Positions 20,301 through 30,783 of a stretch of 64,000 bases of DNA are shown here, one piece after another (position 1 is the stretch's first letter; the number at the start of each line of letters is the position of its first letter). The DNA is from Panaeolus papilionaceus (Eukaryota > Basidiomycota > Agaricomycetes > Agaricales), in contig JADNRZ010000004.1 of the NCBI GenBank assembly GCA_015501605.1, positions 2,046,001 to 2,110,000 on the forward strand, written 5' to 3'. The notes under the pieces are model-generated. The model made no database searches and was not told the origin of the DNA. It saw only the letters and a list, made by a program, of their open reading frames with translations. Made by a program: the position numbers and the translations under genes.

Positions 20301-23300
20301 ATGGATCCCCATACTTCACCACCTCCAGCTGCTTCTGTCTCTCTGTCTCAGTTGCCTTCCCTGGAAGACCAGGTATCCTCCATGCTTGCTCAGCAGGAAT
20401 CCCAACAGGTAGCTATCTCCCACTTGAGGTCTTCTGTTCTTTCCTTGCTTCATTATTTTTCTTCTACTTTCAATCCCTCTCCTCTTTCTCTTTCTTCTTC
20501 CCCTTCTTCTTCTCCCTCCCTTGTTTCTTCTACTTTTCCCCCACTCCCTTCCCACTCTGTTGGACAGCTGACAGATGGGATACTACACTCTTTAAACCAT
20601 GGAACTGTAGACAGAAACTTTTCTCCCCCTTCTTCTTTTCCTTTACCTAGTGTAAACATGGAACAATCTTCTTCTTCTCCTCACCCTCTTCCTTCTTCTT
20701 CTCATTTTATTAGTGTACCTATGGAACATTCTTCTTCTTCTCTTTCTTCTAGTAGTAGTCTTCCTCTTCCCCCCACTTCTATTCGGTCATCCAATAGAGT
20801 GGATCCTCCCCTCCCCACTGTCTCTTCTGGTTGCCCCAGTGGAATAGTGTCTTCCCCTCTCCTCACTGCCTCTTCTGGTTATCCTAGTGGAGTAGTGCAT
20901 CCCTCTGCCCCTTCTTCTCATCGTCTTGGGACTCCTTTGATGATTGCAGAAAAGGTTAGGCCAGCTCCTCCTCCCCAGTACGATGGTGATTGTCTCAAGG
21001 GCAAAGCCTTCTACAACTCTCTCATGGGTTACTTCAGACTTCGTCCAGATCTTTTTCCTGACGAGTCCACCATGATTAGTTGGGCCCTCACGTTCATGTC
21101 TGCTGGTCGAGCTGCTCTATGGTCCTGCAGGATCTTTGAGCTCATTGAGGAAGGTTCCTCCCCTTACGCAACTTGGGATCACTTTGCTGAAGACTTTCGC
21201 AAAGAGTTCTTCCCCTTGCATGAGCAGGAAACTGCTGCCCTCATCTTGGAAGGTACCTCCTACTTCCAAGGGGATCGTTCTGTTGACGATTATGTTGACT
21301 CCTTCCGTGACCTTGTTGCTGAAGCTGGCTACTCTGACCCCTCCTACATCATGGTCAAGTTCCGTCGTGGCCTCCACCCCTCCATCACTGATCATCTCAG
21401 TAAGCAGGTAGCTTTACATCCAGCTCATAATGATCCCTCTGGCTGGTACAAATTGGCCTGCCTTGTTGCTCTCAACTTGGCTGCTAATGACACCTTCCAT
21501 CCGCAGCCTCCTCCTCCTGTGCCTAGCCCACTCTCTTCTCTCCCTCCTTCCTTCTCACATTTCCTTGACCCCTTCCCTGGTCCTTTGTCTATTCGCACCA
21601 CTCATGCCCCCTTACGAAAGCCTGTGACAAGTGAAGTCTCTGTGCAAACGCCTGCACAAGCTCCACCTCTACCTTGTCCTAAAGTCGTTCTTGACTCTCG
21701 TAATTGGTATGCCCCTCTGGTTGATGAGACTCTATCTCTCCCAGATGAAGACAAGGTTCCCTCCTCTCCATCCTCCCTCCATGATCCTTCTGCTCCGCCC
21801 CGCCTACCTCGTCGCTCCAAATGGGAATGTCGTCGCCTTCCATCCTCGTGCACCATCTCTTCTCTTGCACCTGGACCTAGCTCCCTTCACCTGAAGGTTG
21901 AGATAGAGACCACCGACTCCCATGAAGCTCGATCTGTTAAGGCCTTGCTTGACACTGGCGCTACTGGTCTGTTCATCGATCGAGAGTACGTCAAGTCCAA
22001 CCGAATTGCCACCAGGAAGCTCAGCCGCCCCATCCCTGTTCGTAACGTGGATGGAACGCTCAACGAGTCTGGTTCAATTACTGAGGTGGTTGACTTGATC
22101 CTCCGGTACAACAGCCACACAGAACACACACTCTTCTGTGTCACAGGCTTAGGGAAGCAGAAGCTGATCATTGGATACACTTGGTTCAGGGATCACAATC
22201 CTGAAGTCAATTGGGAAACTGGAGAAGTCAAGATGTCTTGTTGCAAGCCTAGCAGTCAATGCTTTGGTTGCAAGAAGGAACTCAATGAGGAAAAGAAGGC
22301 TGCTCGTAAGGAAGAAGCCAAGGTGAATGCCTGCCGCTCTGGTCCTGCCCCCTCTCTCACCCCTGAAGAGTCTTCCCCTGAAGATTCTGATGATCTCGAG
22401 TCCTCTGATCTGCCATTTGATCTTGAGGAAGGCGATCGTGTCTGGGTTTCTGGCTTACTCCCTGAGGAAGCTGAAGAGCATATCAACGCTACTTCAACCA
22501 TCAGTCAATGCCTGGCTGAAGGTTTCTTGCGTAACTCTGCTCCTCAACCAGAACAGACCACTCTCCCTTCCTCACCTCATGGTCCAGTCCCTGACTATCA
22601 GAGTCTCTTCCATCGCGTCTTCTCTGAAGCTGAGTTTCTTAAGCTTCCTGAGAGAAGACCTTGGGATCATGCGATTGAGCTCATTCCTGGAGCTCAACCC
22701 AAGGGATGCAAGGTTTACCCATTAAACCCTGCAGAACATGAAGAGGCTGAGCGCTTCCTTGCTGAGAACGAGGCTCAGGGAAAGATTCGCCGCTCCAAGT
22801 CCCCCATGGCATCACCAGTCTTCTTTGTGAAGAAAAAGGATGGCTCCCTTCGTCTGGTCCAGGACTATCGCATGCTCAATGATATGACTGTGAAGAACAA
22901 GTACCCTCTCCCTCTCATCTCTGACCTTATCAACCAACTTTGTGGTGCACACTACTTCACCAAGCTTGACATTCGTTGGGGTTTCAACAATGTCTGCATC
23001 AAGGAAGGAGATGAGTGGAAGGCTGCTTTTCGCACTCACAGAGGTCTCTTCAAACCTCTTGTCATGTTCTTTGGTCTCACCAACAGTCCTGCCACCTTCC
23101 AAACCATGATGAACGAGATCTTCCAAGACATGATCTCTGAAGGTGTGGTTGTGGTATATCTGGATGACATCCTGATCTTCACCAAGGATATTCCTGAGCA
23201 TCGAGAGGTCACTCATAGGGTCCTGAAGCGTCTAGAGGAACATGGTCTCTGCCTCTGCCTGGAGAAATGCGAGTTTGAGAAGACACGCATTGAGTACCTT

Positions 23301-25038
23301 GGGCTTATCATTGCTGAGAACCGAGTCAAGATGGATCCTGTCAAAGTTGCTGGAGTTGCTCAATGGCCCACCCCCACCAATAGGAAAGAAGTCCAATCTT
23401 TCCTGGGTTTTGCCAACTTCTATCGACGGTTCATCAAGGACTTCTCTCATCATGCACGTCCCCTCTTTGATCTTACCAAGAGCTCCACTGAGTTTTCCTG
23501 GTCTCCTGCTGCTGCTACTGCCTTCCAGTCCATCAAGGATGCTGTCACCTCCTCCCCTGTCCTTGCTGCTCCCAATGATGATCTCCCTTTCCGGCTTGAA
23601 GCTGACTCTTCAGACTTCGCCACTGGTGCTGTACTCTCTCAGCAGTCTCCAGAAGATGGAAAGTGGCATCCAATCGCTTTCTTTTCCAAGTCACTCTCTC
23701 CTGTCGAAAGGAATTATGAGATTCATGACAAGGAAATGCTTGCAATCATTCGAGCCTTACAGGAATGGAGACACTTCCTTGAGGGTGCCCGCCACAAGTT
23801 TGAGATCTGGACTGACCACAAGAACTTGGAATACTTCATGTCGTCTCAGAACCTCAACTGCAGGCAAGCCTGCTGGTCTCTCACTCTGGCCCGCTTTGAC
23901 TTTGTCATGCAGCACAAGGCAGGAGCTACTATGGGAAAAGCAGATGCTCTCTCACGTCAGTCTGACCATGGTTCTAGTGAACGTGACAACCAGAACATCA
24001 CCCTCCTCACCCCAGGGATGTTTGCAGTTCGTGCACTAGAAGGTCTGGAATTTGTCGGACAGGAACGCTCTCTGGTTCGTGAGATCCGTTGACATTCCAA
24101 GGAGGCCTCTGATCTTGAGGACACTGTGGCCAAGGCAGTCAAGGCACTCAGAAAGACTGGATCTCAGTCTCTTCGCTCCTCAGAGTGGGATGAAGCTGAT
24201 GGTCTTATCTACTTCTGTGGAAAGCTCTATGTTCCACCAGGTGGTGATCTTCGTCGTCGCATTGTGGCTCTCTGTCATGACTCCACTCTTGCTGGACACC
24301 CTGGACGTTGGAAGACCTTGGAGCTTGTGTCTAGGAACTACTGGTGGCCTCGCATGTCTAAGTTCATTGGACTCTACACCAGCACCTGTGACATGTGTCT
24401 TAGGACCAAGACCATCAGGCAGCGACCCCTTGGAGAGCTTGAGCCCCTTGCTGTTCCTGACCGCCGTTGGGACCATATCAGTGTGGACTTCATTGTCGAG
24501 CTTCCTGAGTCCAATGGTTATGATGCCATCATGGTTGTTGTTGACTCCCTTTCCAAACGCGCCCACTTCACTGCTACCACTACCACTGTCTCTGCCCTAG
24601 GCACTGCCCGCATGTATCGTGACCATATCTGGAAACTCCATGGCCTTCCATCCAAGGTAGTCTCTGATCGTGGTCCACAGTTCATTGCAGAGTTCACTAC
24701 TGAACTCTACAGGCTGCTTGGGATTGAGCCAGCTCGTAGCACTGCCTATCACCCTCAAACTGATGGACAGACTGAGCGTGTCAACCAGGAGTTGGAACAA
24801 TACCTCAGGCTCTACATCTCTGAGCGACAGGACGACTGGTACGACATCCTTTCCATGGCTGAGTTTGCCTACAACAACCATGTCCACTCCTCCACCCAGC
24901 AGACTCCCTTCCTTCTAGACTCTGGTCAACATCCTTGCATGGGCTTTGAACCTCTTCCTCCCTCCCGGATGGAAACTGTGAATGAGTTCACTGATAGGAT
25001 GAAGACTGCTCTTGAGGAAGCACGTGCTGCCTTAGCAG
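20301..25038 (+). CDS. Ty3/gypsy element 1 gag-pol polyprotein, main part (one in-frame TGA, then interrupted)
   Basis: One long frame from ATG 20301. Removing the KH-element insertion and one AGCAG copy joins it to 26810-27375 for 1768 codons, whole and in frame. Order: Ser/Pro-rich N-terminus; gag-like region (residues ~226-390); aspartic protease with DTGA near 551; reverse transcriptase with KLDIRWGFNN and YLDD at 953-956; RNase H beginning near LEADSSDFATGAVL; integrase with the HHCC zinc finger (HPGRWKTL, CDMC near 1363) and the Asp/Asp/Glu core (VDFIVELP, SDRGPQF, QTDGQTERVNQE). No CCHC knuckle was found in gag. The only stop is TGA at 24090-24092, in a context where CGA (Arg) would read on, consistent with a single C-to-T change. 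Known: the polyprotein copies the element RNA to DNA and integrates it. Near-identical LTRs suggest recent insertion. Confidence 0.92.
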
Positions 25039-26804
25039 TGTAAGGGATAGGAATGCCCAGAAGCCAAGTTGATAATCGAGTGAGGAATCATCCTGATCCC
25101 CACTGGCCTATATACTACATCGGATAAACTATCTACCGGTATGCTGTGCACTAAATCTAAGAATAGGCTAAGGCTGTGCGATATCAAATGATGGTGACGA
25201 AACAATCAGGAAAGGAGGCTGCGCACTACGACAGGGGTATCAATGATGCAACGGGCGGCTGTACAGTGATCTAGAGATGATGACCAGGCTGTGCACCGTA
25301 ACCGCGCTAGGGTGGGGGTTCTGTGACAGATCCCCTGACACTATCTCCCCATCTAGATTTGCTGCCCCAGCAAATCCCTTAGCTTCCACGTCTACCGCCT
25401 CGTCCACTGCGCTCCCGGAAAACCACACCGCGACCACCCCTTGAAGGAGCAGTGGGGGGGATAGGGTTCCCAAGAGTGGGCGCAAGTGCTGAGAAGTGGG
25501 CTCTCATCGCATCAATGCTCATCGGCGAGCCAGGCGAGAGTGCCGGGGTAGGGTTGGCGGTCTGCATCACGGCTGTAGGCGCGATGGGAGTGTTGGGCTG
25601 GTTCACAGGTGTCGTCGAAGCTGATCGAGCACCTGGGGTAGCCACCGGTGAAGGTGGGGCGGCCGTGTTCATGACGATGGAGGGGACGACCGGAGTAGAG
25701 CCTGGAGCAGGGGTAGGAGTTGCCGACGGTGCTGCAGGGGTTAGAGCGGCGGACTGAGGAATTGATGGTGGCGAGGGGGGCTGAGTGGCCGGAGCAGCCT
25801 GAACAATGGGAACAGGGGCTTCACGGAACTTCCCAGCGGTTGGCCTCCCACTGGCATCACGAGCAGGACCCGGAGCATCCCGCTGCCTAGGGGCGCGGAC
25901 TCGGCGACGAGCGAGCCGCTTGCCCAATACGACGAGGGCATTACCAACTTGAGAGTCGGTACCGCGAATAGAGACGTGGCGGGCACCAGCTGATCCGTCC
26001 TTTACCTCAAAGGCTCGGATGTGCGCACCAGATAAGTCATGGATCTGTTTAAGACCCCTTCCACCTCGCCCAACCAGGTGCGCTGCCATCGCGTCGGGTA
26101 CAATGACAGTGAGCAACTGCTGATCGGGTTTGTCGTCCTTCTGAGGGTAGGTGCCCGACATATGAAGGTGGGTGGGAATAGTGCCTTGTGGGGGAGTAGG
26201 AGCCGGTGGGGCGGGAGGCTCAGCCTTCTTCCGCTGACGGCGAGAGGGTTGGGTAGGTGCGATAGCTGCAATAGTCTGTTGGGTAGAGAGCTGGTTGGTG
26301 ACGGAGCGAAGCTCCTCCTGGAGCAGCCTCATCCGCTCATAGAGTTGGTCGAACTGTTCAGTGACGAATTCTTCCAAGGACATCTCTGGTGTAGTAGACA
26401 TTGGGAGCAGGGTGTGGGCGAAGGGTAGGGCTTGTAGGATGAGGAGTAGATGGTGTGCAGTGAGCTAGGGAGGTGCAGACTGCTGTAGAGACTCGATTAT
26501 GATGTAAGGGATAGGAATGCCCAGAAGCCAAGTTGATAATCGAGTGAGGAATCATCCTGATCCCCACTGGCCTATATACTACATCGGATAAACTATCTAC
26601 CGGTATGCTGTGCACTAAATCTAAGAATAGGCTAAGGCTGTGCGATATCAAATGATGGTGACGAAACAATCAGGAAAGGAGGCTGCGCACTACGACAGGG
26701 GTATCAATGATGCAACGGGCGGCTGTACAGTGATCTAGAGATGATGACCAGGCTGTGCACCGTAACCGCGCTAGGGTGGGGGTTCTGTGACAGATCCCCT
26801 GACA
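25039..26804 (-). mobile_element. Compact LTR element encoding a KH-domain protein (1.77 kb), inserted in gypsy element 1
   Basis: Two LTRs of 302 bp (25039-25340 and 26503-26804), identical by my reading, flank a 1162-bp interior. Target duplication AGCAG occurs at 25034-25038 and 26805-26809, and the interrupted pol frame is restored when one copy is removed. There is no protease, reverse transcriptase or integrase, so the element is non-autonomous. Its LTR ends (TGTCAGGGGATCT ... CCCTTACA) match those of the gypsy element it sits in, which suggests it uses that element's integrase. A purine-rich stretch (GATGGGGAGATAG) lies just before its 3' LTR. Confidence 0.9.
25379..26401 (-). CDS. KH-domain protein of the compact LTR element (340 aa)
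   Basis: An uninterrupted ORF fills nearly all of the interior. Residues ~8-45 are heptad-like (FDQLYERMRLLQEELRSV), a probable coiled coil. A basic patch RRQRKK is near 54-59. A KH fold is at about 97-165: LLTVIVPDAMAAHLVGRGG, then GLKQIHDLSGAHIRAFEV and VSIRGTDSQVGNALVVL, with the RNA-binding GxxG loop GRGG at 111-114. The rest is Pro/Ala/Thr-rich and ends with Arg-Gly repeats (SRGGRGVVF, SGRGGRRGS), another RNA-binding type. Known: KH domains bind single-stranded RNA or DNA. Inference: it works like a gag, coating and packaging the element RNA, with its coiled coil for assembly. It is the element's only gene, and the open frame argues for recent selection. Confidence 0.82.
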   Translation of the reverse strand: MSTTPEMSLEEFVTEQFDQLYERMRLLQEELRSVTNQLSTQQTIAAIAPTQPSRRQRKKAEPPAPPAPTPPQGTIPTHLHMSGTYPQKDDKPDQQLLTVIVPDAMAAHLVGRGGRGLKQIHDLSGAHIRAFEVKDGSAGARHVSIRGTDSQVGNALVVLGKRLARRRVRAPRQRDAPGPARDASGRPTAGKFREAPVPIVQAAPATQPPSPPSIPQSAALTPAAPSATPTPAPGSTPVVPSIVMNTAAPPSPVATPGARSASTTPVNQPNTPIAPTAVMQTANPTPALSPGSPMSIDAMRAHFSALAPTLGNPIPPTAPSRGGRGVVFRERSGRGGRRGS

Positions 26805-26809
26805 AGCAG

Positions 26810-27375
26810 CTGCTAAGGAGGACATGGCTAGGTACTACAACCAGCGTCGCACCAAGGCTCCTGAGATCAAGCCTGGAGATCGTGTCTACCTTGATGCCTC
26901 AGACATCCAAACCACTTGGCCATCCAAGAAGCTCTCCCACAAGCGAGTTGGTCCTTACCCAGTCATTTCTAGTGTTGGAAAAAATGCCTACCGTCTTCAG
27001 CTTCCTAAATCCCTCTCCCGCATCCATCCAGTCTTCCATGTTGTCAGACTCACTCCTGCTCCTTATGACCCCATCTCTGGTCGAAGAGCCAAGCTACCCC
27101 CGCCTCCTGTGCTTGTTGACAATGTTGAAGAGTTTGTTGTGGAGAAGATTTTGAACAGCAAGTTCATCAGAGGCAAACTTCGATACCTGATCAAATGGGA
27201 AGGATACGATGCTGGTTGGAATACTTGGGAACCAGCTGATGATGTCCATGCTCCTGACCTCATCAAAGACTTCTATGCAGAGAATCCTAAGGCTCCAAAG
27301 GTTATCAGGACCACCTATGCTCATATTCCTTACAAACAGGCTGGACTTCATGCTTCGAGGGCGAAGCAATCCTAG
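26810..27375 (+). CDS. Ty3/gypsy element 1 pol, C-terminal part with chromodomain
   Basis: Continues the frame interrupted at 25038. It begins with integrase C-terminal sequence (MARYYNQRRTKAPEIKPGDRVYL, a GPY-type region with KRVGPYPVI) and ends with a chromodomain (VEEFVVEKILNSKFIRGK, LRYLIKWEGYDAGWNTWEP). Known: chromodomain gypsy elements (chromoviruses) use this module to steer integration to marked chromatin. A polypurine tract AGAGGGGGGG lies between the stop and the 3' LTR. Confidence 0.9.
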
Positions 27376-27386
27376 AGGGGGGGTAA

Positions 27387-27794
27387 TGTCAGGGGATCTC
27401 CTGCTACCTCCTATTCCTTTCCTTATCATTGTCTCTCTTGTCTCTCCTTTCCCCTATTTCCCTCTGCTCTATTTCATTGTCTGGACATACCATGGACTCA
27501 TATATATTATATTACACTCTCCTTTAGTTGTCGCTCATTTGTTATTCACTTGTTTCCACTGTTACATAGTCATTCCTTTGTGTTTCCCTTTGTTTATTCC
27601 CAAAGGCATTGTTTGGCATCAAGGCTGATGCCAATGCCAGCTCATCACTTAAATAGCTGTTTCACCTGGGTTTGATCCTTTACCTCTTTCTCTTTGGATC
27701 TCCCCCAGGTGAGCCTACTTCCTGTATTTATGTAGAGCTGATATATATCTTTGGATCTCCCCCAGGACTTGTGTGTGTCTGAGGTGCCCTTACA
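27387..27794 (+). mobile_element. 3' LTR of Ty3/gypsy element 1 (408 bp)
   Basis: Pairs with 19763-20170. Without the KH insertion the element is about 6.26 kb from LTR to LTR. It is followed by the second CTATC target copy and the resumed coiled-coil ORF. Confidence 0.93.
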
Positions 27795-27799
27795 CTATC

Positions 27800-27821
27800 T
27801 CTGCTCTTACCAGCCTCAATA
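27800..27821 (+). pseudogene. Coiled-coil protein ORF, part 3 (last seven codons before the next LTR)
   Basis: SALTSLN continues the frame of part 2 directly after the CTATC copy. At 27822 the LTR of the second, minus-strand gypsy element begins, so this ORF is cut three times within 154 codons. The remainder of the gene was not found beyond the second element. Confidence 0.5.
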
Positions 27822-28379
27822 TGTTATGATAGCCTGACAGGTGCTTGTGGTTAAGGCCTTTGAGCTAGTCAGAGTTGGTTCAGTCGTGCAATAGAGTTCA
27901 AGTATTGTTCTAAGAATGCCACTGCATATGCACGCTACACTGGTATTGTCTTAAAAGAGAGTGAGAGGAGTAAGATCGTTGTAGAAGTTGTTGTTCTATT
28001 CAAAGTTAAAGAACTAGCTAAAGAACAAGGGTATAAACTACAGGGTTTATATAGCTATCTAAGAGGCTATGCATGTAAATGCCAAGTAGATAAGGTGTGA
28101 AGTCTGTGGGTCAGAATAGGAGTCATAACAGAGTGAGCATGAGAATACAATAAGGAATGAGTCATAAGTGTGAGAGAGATGAGTAAGGAAATGAGTCAGA
28201 GATAGGAGATAAGAGTGGAGTGACAGCAGGAATGGAAGTGGAGTGACAAGGAAAAGATAAGAGAGATAAGGCAAACTACCAGTACAAAGAGAGATAATAG
28301 TACATGATGATAAGATAAGAAGGAGTGATGGTACAAGATAAGATAGAGAAAAGAGGAGGAAGGAAAAGACAACATAACA
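27822..28379 (-). mobile_element. 3' LTR of Ty3/gypsy element 2 (about 558 bp)
   Basis: Plus-strand ends are TGTTATGATAG and CATAACA. It is homologous over its length to the solo LTR at 49737-50274, and 28176-28370 is nearly identical to the LTR fragment at 43050-43244. On the minus strand a polypurine tract (AGTAAGGGGGTAA) immediately precedes it, as expected for a 3' LTR. No matching 5-bp duplication was found at the far end. Confidence 0.8.
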
Positions 28380-28410
28380 TTACCCCCTTACTAAGGCTGA
28401 TTGACCCCAA

Positions 28411-28981
28411 TCAGGTGTTGATGTTGTGGATGGCTTCATCACATGTGCCGTCGTCATAGTCAGAGAAGCTGTAGGCCCAGGTGCCATCATCATTGGTGGA
28501 GCTTTTTGGGGTCCACCCCTTTTCTTCAATGGGCCAAGTAGATTCCCATAGTTTGCCTTTTCCCCAAGGGTTGGATGACCGTTTGGCAGTCTTCTGGTTC
28601 TTCCATTTGTTGATGGCAGATGATGATCTTTTAGGACATTCTTTTGCAGGATGTAGGGGAGCAAACATCTTGCAATGGACACAGCGGTACTTGGGGCATT
28701 CAATTCAGAAGTGGTCGTCGGAGTTTGGACAAGAGCAGCAAAGGTTTTGTCCTCGTTTCATCAGATTCAAGATGCAGGTGCAGGTAGTGAAGTCAAGTCT
28801 TTCGAAGGTTTTACTGTTGGGACAACTAGCTAGGCTTTCTATGGTTGGGTGATAGGTTTCGGGTACAGAGTAATCATAAAGGAATGTTTTGTTGCATTTG
28901 AAGGTGTATAGGTCATTGGGTTTGTGGCGGCTACCTAAGCGACAGTGTACCGACCGGCATGGTTGGTAGAAGATGTACAGT
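28411..28981 (-). pseudogene. Accessory ORF of gypsy element 2, C-terminal half with Cys/His clusters
   Basis: Removing the TIR element at 28986-33451 and one GTAC copy joins this to 34170-33452 in one frame of 430 codons (429 aa), with one stop (TGA near 28705). The junction reads KRQCTLYIFYQPCRSVHC. This half contains CCSCPNSDDHF, then IECPKYRCVHCKMF and HPAKECPKR, a spacing typical of zinc-binding knuckles, though not the classic CCHC. It ends HNINT. The position, downstream of pol and before the 3' LTR, is where some elements carry an additional gene. Function unknown; RNA or DNA binding is a guess. Confidence 0.6.
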
Positions 28982-29509
28982 GTACCAAGGCGAGTGGTTC
29001 TATAGAACAGCTCCAATACTCGTAGAACTGACCCATTAGAATAGCATTTGTAGTGTGCTAATTAATTACTTACCTAGTAGGACTTCGGACTATGGGTGCC
29101 CCAGCACCAGTCGGTTAAGTGTCTTGAGCCATGAGCCGCAGGGCATAACCATAGTCTGGCTGTCCGAGTATAGTCTGGGCTGTCCGAGTGGGTAGTGAGT
29201 AGGCCGAGTGGGTAGTGAGTCAGGCGCCTCGGCTTGTGTTATTTAGGATCGCCGTGAGCCAACTGTTACTCTGTGGTGTCAACAGGCAGCCTACATACAT
29301 TCTTAGGATCAGGTACTGAGATAAGGGGTATCGGTCAATTGTTGACTCAATGATAACAAGCCGAGCGCGTATTGTGAAACTTGCTACAGGGACGGGGACT
29401 AATACACACATGAACAGCCGAGTTCCCTTTTAAATGAGGGCGCTTGCATACTTAGTTACGGACATGAAATGTGAATAGAATTGTAATTGAAATACATTCC
29501 ACTCTGTCA

Positions 29510-29735
29510 CAACCGATAGGTCTCGAGAGTCACCAAAAACTATCGGTTACGGGAGGTTATCGGTTACCACAGTGGGGTCTGAGAGTCACCTAAATCCATC
29601 GGATTTCAGAGGTTATCGGATATGACAGGTATCGGTTAAGACAAAGTCGACGTTAGAAAGTCCTGACATTCGAGAGTCTGAGCTTTGCCAATCCAAACTC
29701 TCAAACTCAGACTCTCAAATATCGGTACACTCTCG
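29510..29735. repeat. ATCGGTTA-type repeat cluster inside the TIR element
   Basis: Variants of TATCGGTTA/TATCGGATA recur about seven times (for example TATCGGTTACGGGAGGTTATCGGTTACC) together with two copies of GAGAGTCACC. Dense short motifs near an element end are often transposase-binding sites; that role is inferred. Confidence 0.55.
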
Positions 29736-29814
29736 TCGATGTAATATTAAATGCGTTTGAGTTCTAGCATATGGCTAAGTGAGATTTTCGCATACAATTC
29801 TTCGAGTTCAGTCT

Positions 29815-29945
29815 TGGAATTGAACCAAGCTCGTTTAATTCGGGAGGGAGGCGGACACACGCACCTTAATGAACATTCAAATGAGTATCCCAGTGGTATA
29901 AGGTATGTATTCCGGTGGTTTCTATCCTTCCGAAATTGTACTCAA
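29815..29945 (+). repeat. Direct repeat, copy 1 (second copy at 31722-31850)
   Basis: Both copies contain TTAATTCG, GGCGGACA/GGTGGACA, AACATTCAAA/CGAGTATCCCA, GGTATAAGGTATGT and TATCCTTCCGAAA in the same order. They are about 75-80% alike by eye and 1.9 kb apart. They may be old LTR or tandem-duplication remnants inside the TIR element. Confidence 0.5.
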
Positions 29946-30084
29946 TTTTGACCTGCTACGCTTGCTTTCCCTTCCAACTTCACTTCACGGCACACTCAGA
30001 CTAGGAGCATCAAAGATATAATTGCACAGGATATAAGGGCGAGAACTTGATAGATTACAACTTAGTACAACTTACAAATAATAA

Positions 30085-30783
30085 TCAATTGTCATCGTAA
30101 TCTAGTATATCATCATCATCATCGAGCCCATCAAGTGATGCAAATGTATGTGCAGTTGCAAGCTCATCATGAGGGTCAACGAGCTCACCTGTTGCAAAAG
30201 AAAAATCAGCAGATGTGTACCTTCTAAGTGTATGACCTTTCCCAGCTGCTACGGACGGAGTCCAGGAGGCCACATCTGGATGAGGTATGTTCTCCAACTC
30301 CAGATTTGAATCGATTGTCCACGAAGCCGCTGAGTTATCGGGTGTGTGGAATGGTAAGCTTTCGGACTCTGTTATTCAGTCCAGAACTGTGGGGTTGTGA
30401 TCCTTCTCCATTGACTCGCTCTCTGAGTCTTCGGAATCTTCTGAGCTGGACAGAAGAGACCGGGGATCAGGGCTGAGGGAGCTGGTATTGCTCTCGGAAT
30501 CGTCTTCGGAGTACAAGCCATTATCTCGGTCTGAGGTGTCCTCCTCACTATTGCTGAAGTAAAGCACACGTGAGCTCGCTTCGAAGTTCAACTTGGATGA
30601 TTCAGTGTCAGATGACCCATCCGAGGAACAAGAGGAGTCGTCGATAACAATTGGATGTTGTATGAAATTGCTGGTTTCAGGTGAGGACTGAACTAGATGC
30701 GAGAACGGCAATGGTGCCGTATCCGAGATGATAGAATGGGTCCAAGTCGGTCTTCCGATACTACAATTTGGAGAGTCAGTCAC
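30085..30783 (-). pseudogene. Acidic Ser/Asp-rich ORF inside the TIR element, one in-frame stop
   Basis: Two minus-strand ORFs (30783-30376 and 30297-30085) share one frame with a TGA between (LD-stop-ITESESLPF), again where CGA would read through. The product would be ~230 aa. It starts MTDSPNCSIGRPTWTHSI, continues VIDDSSCSSDGSSDTES and ends LDGLDDDDDILDYDDN. No fold or family is recognised. It is the only sizeable frame of the element. It may be a fragment of a larger transposon gene. Confidence 0.4.
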
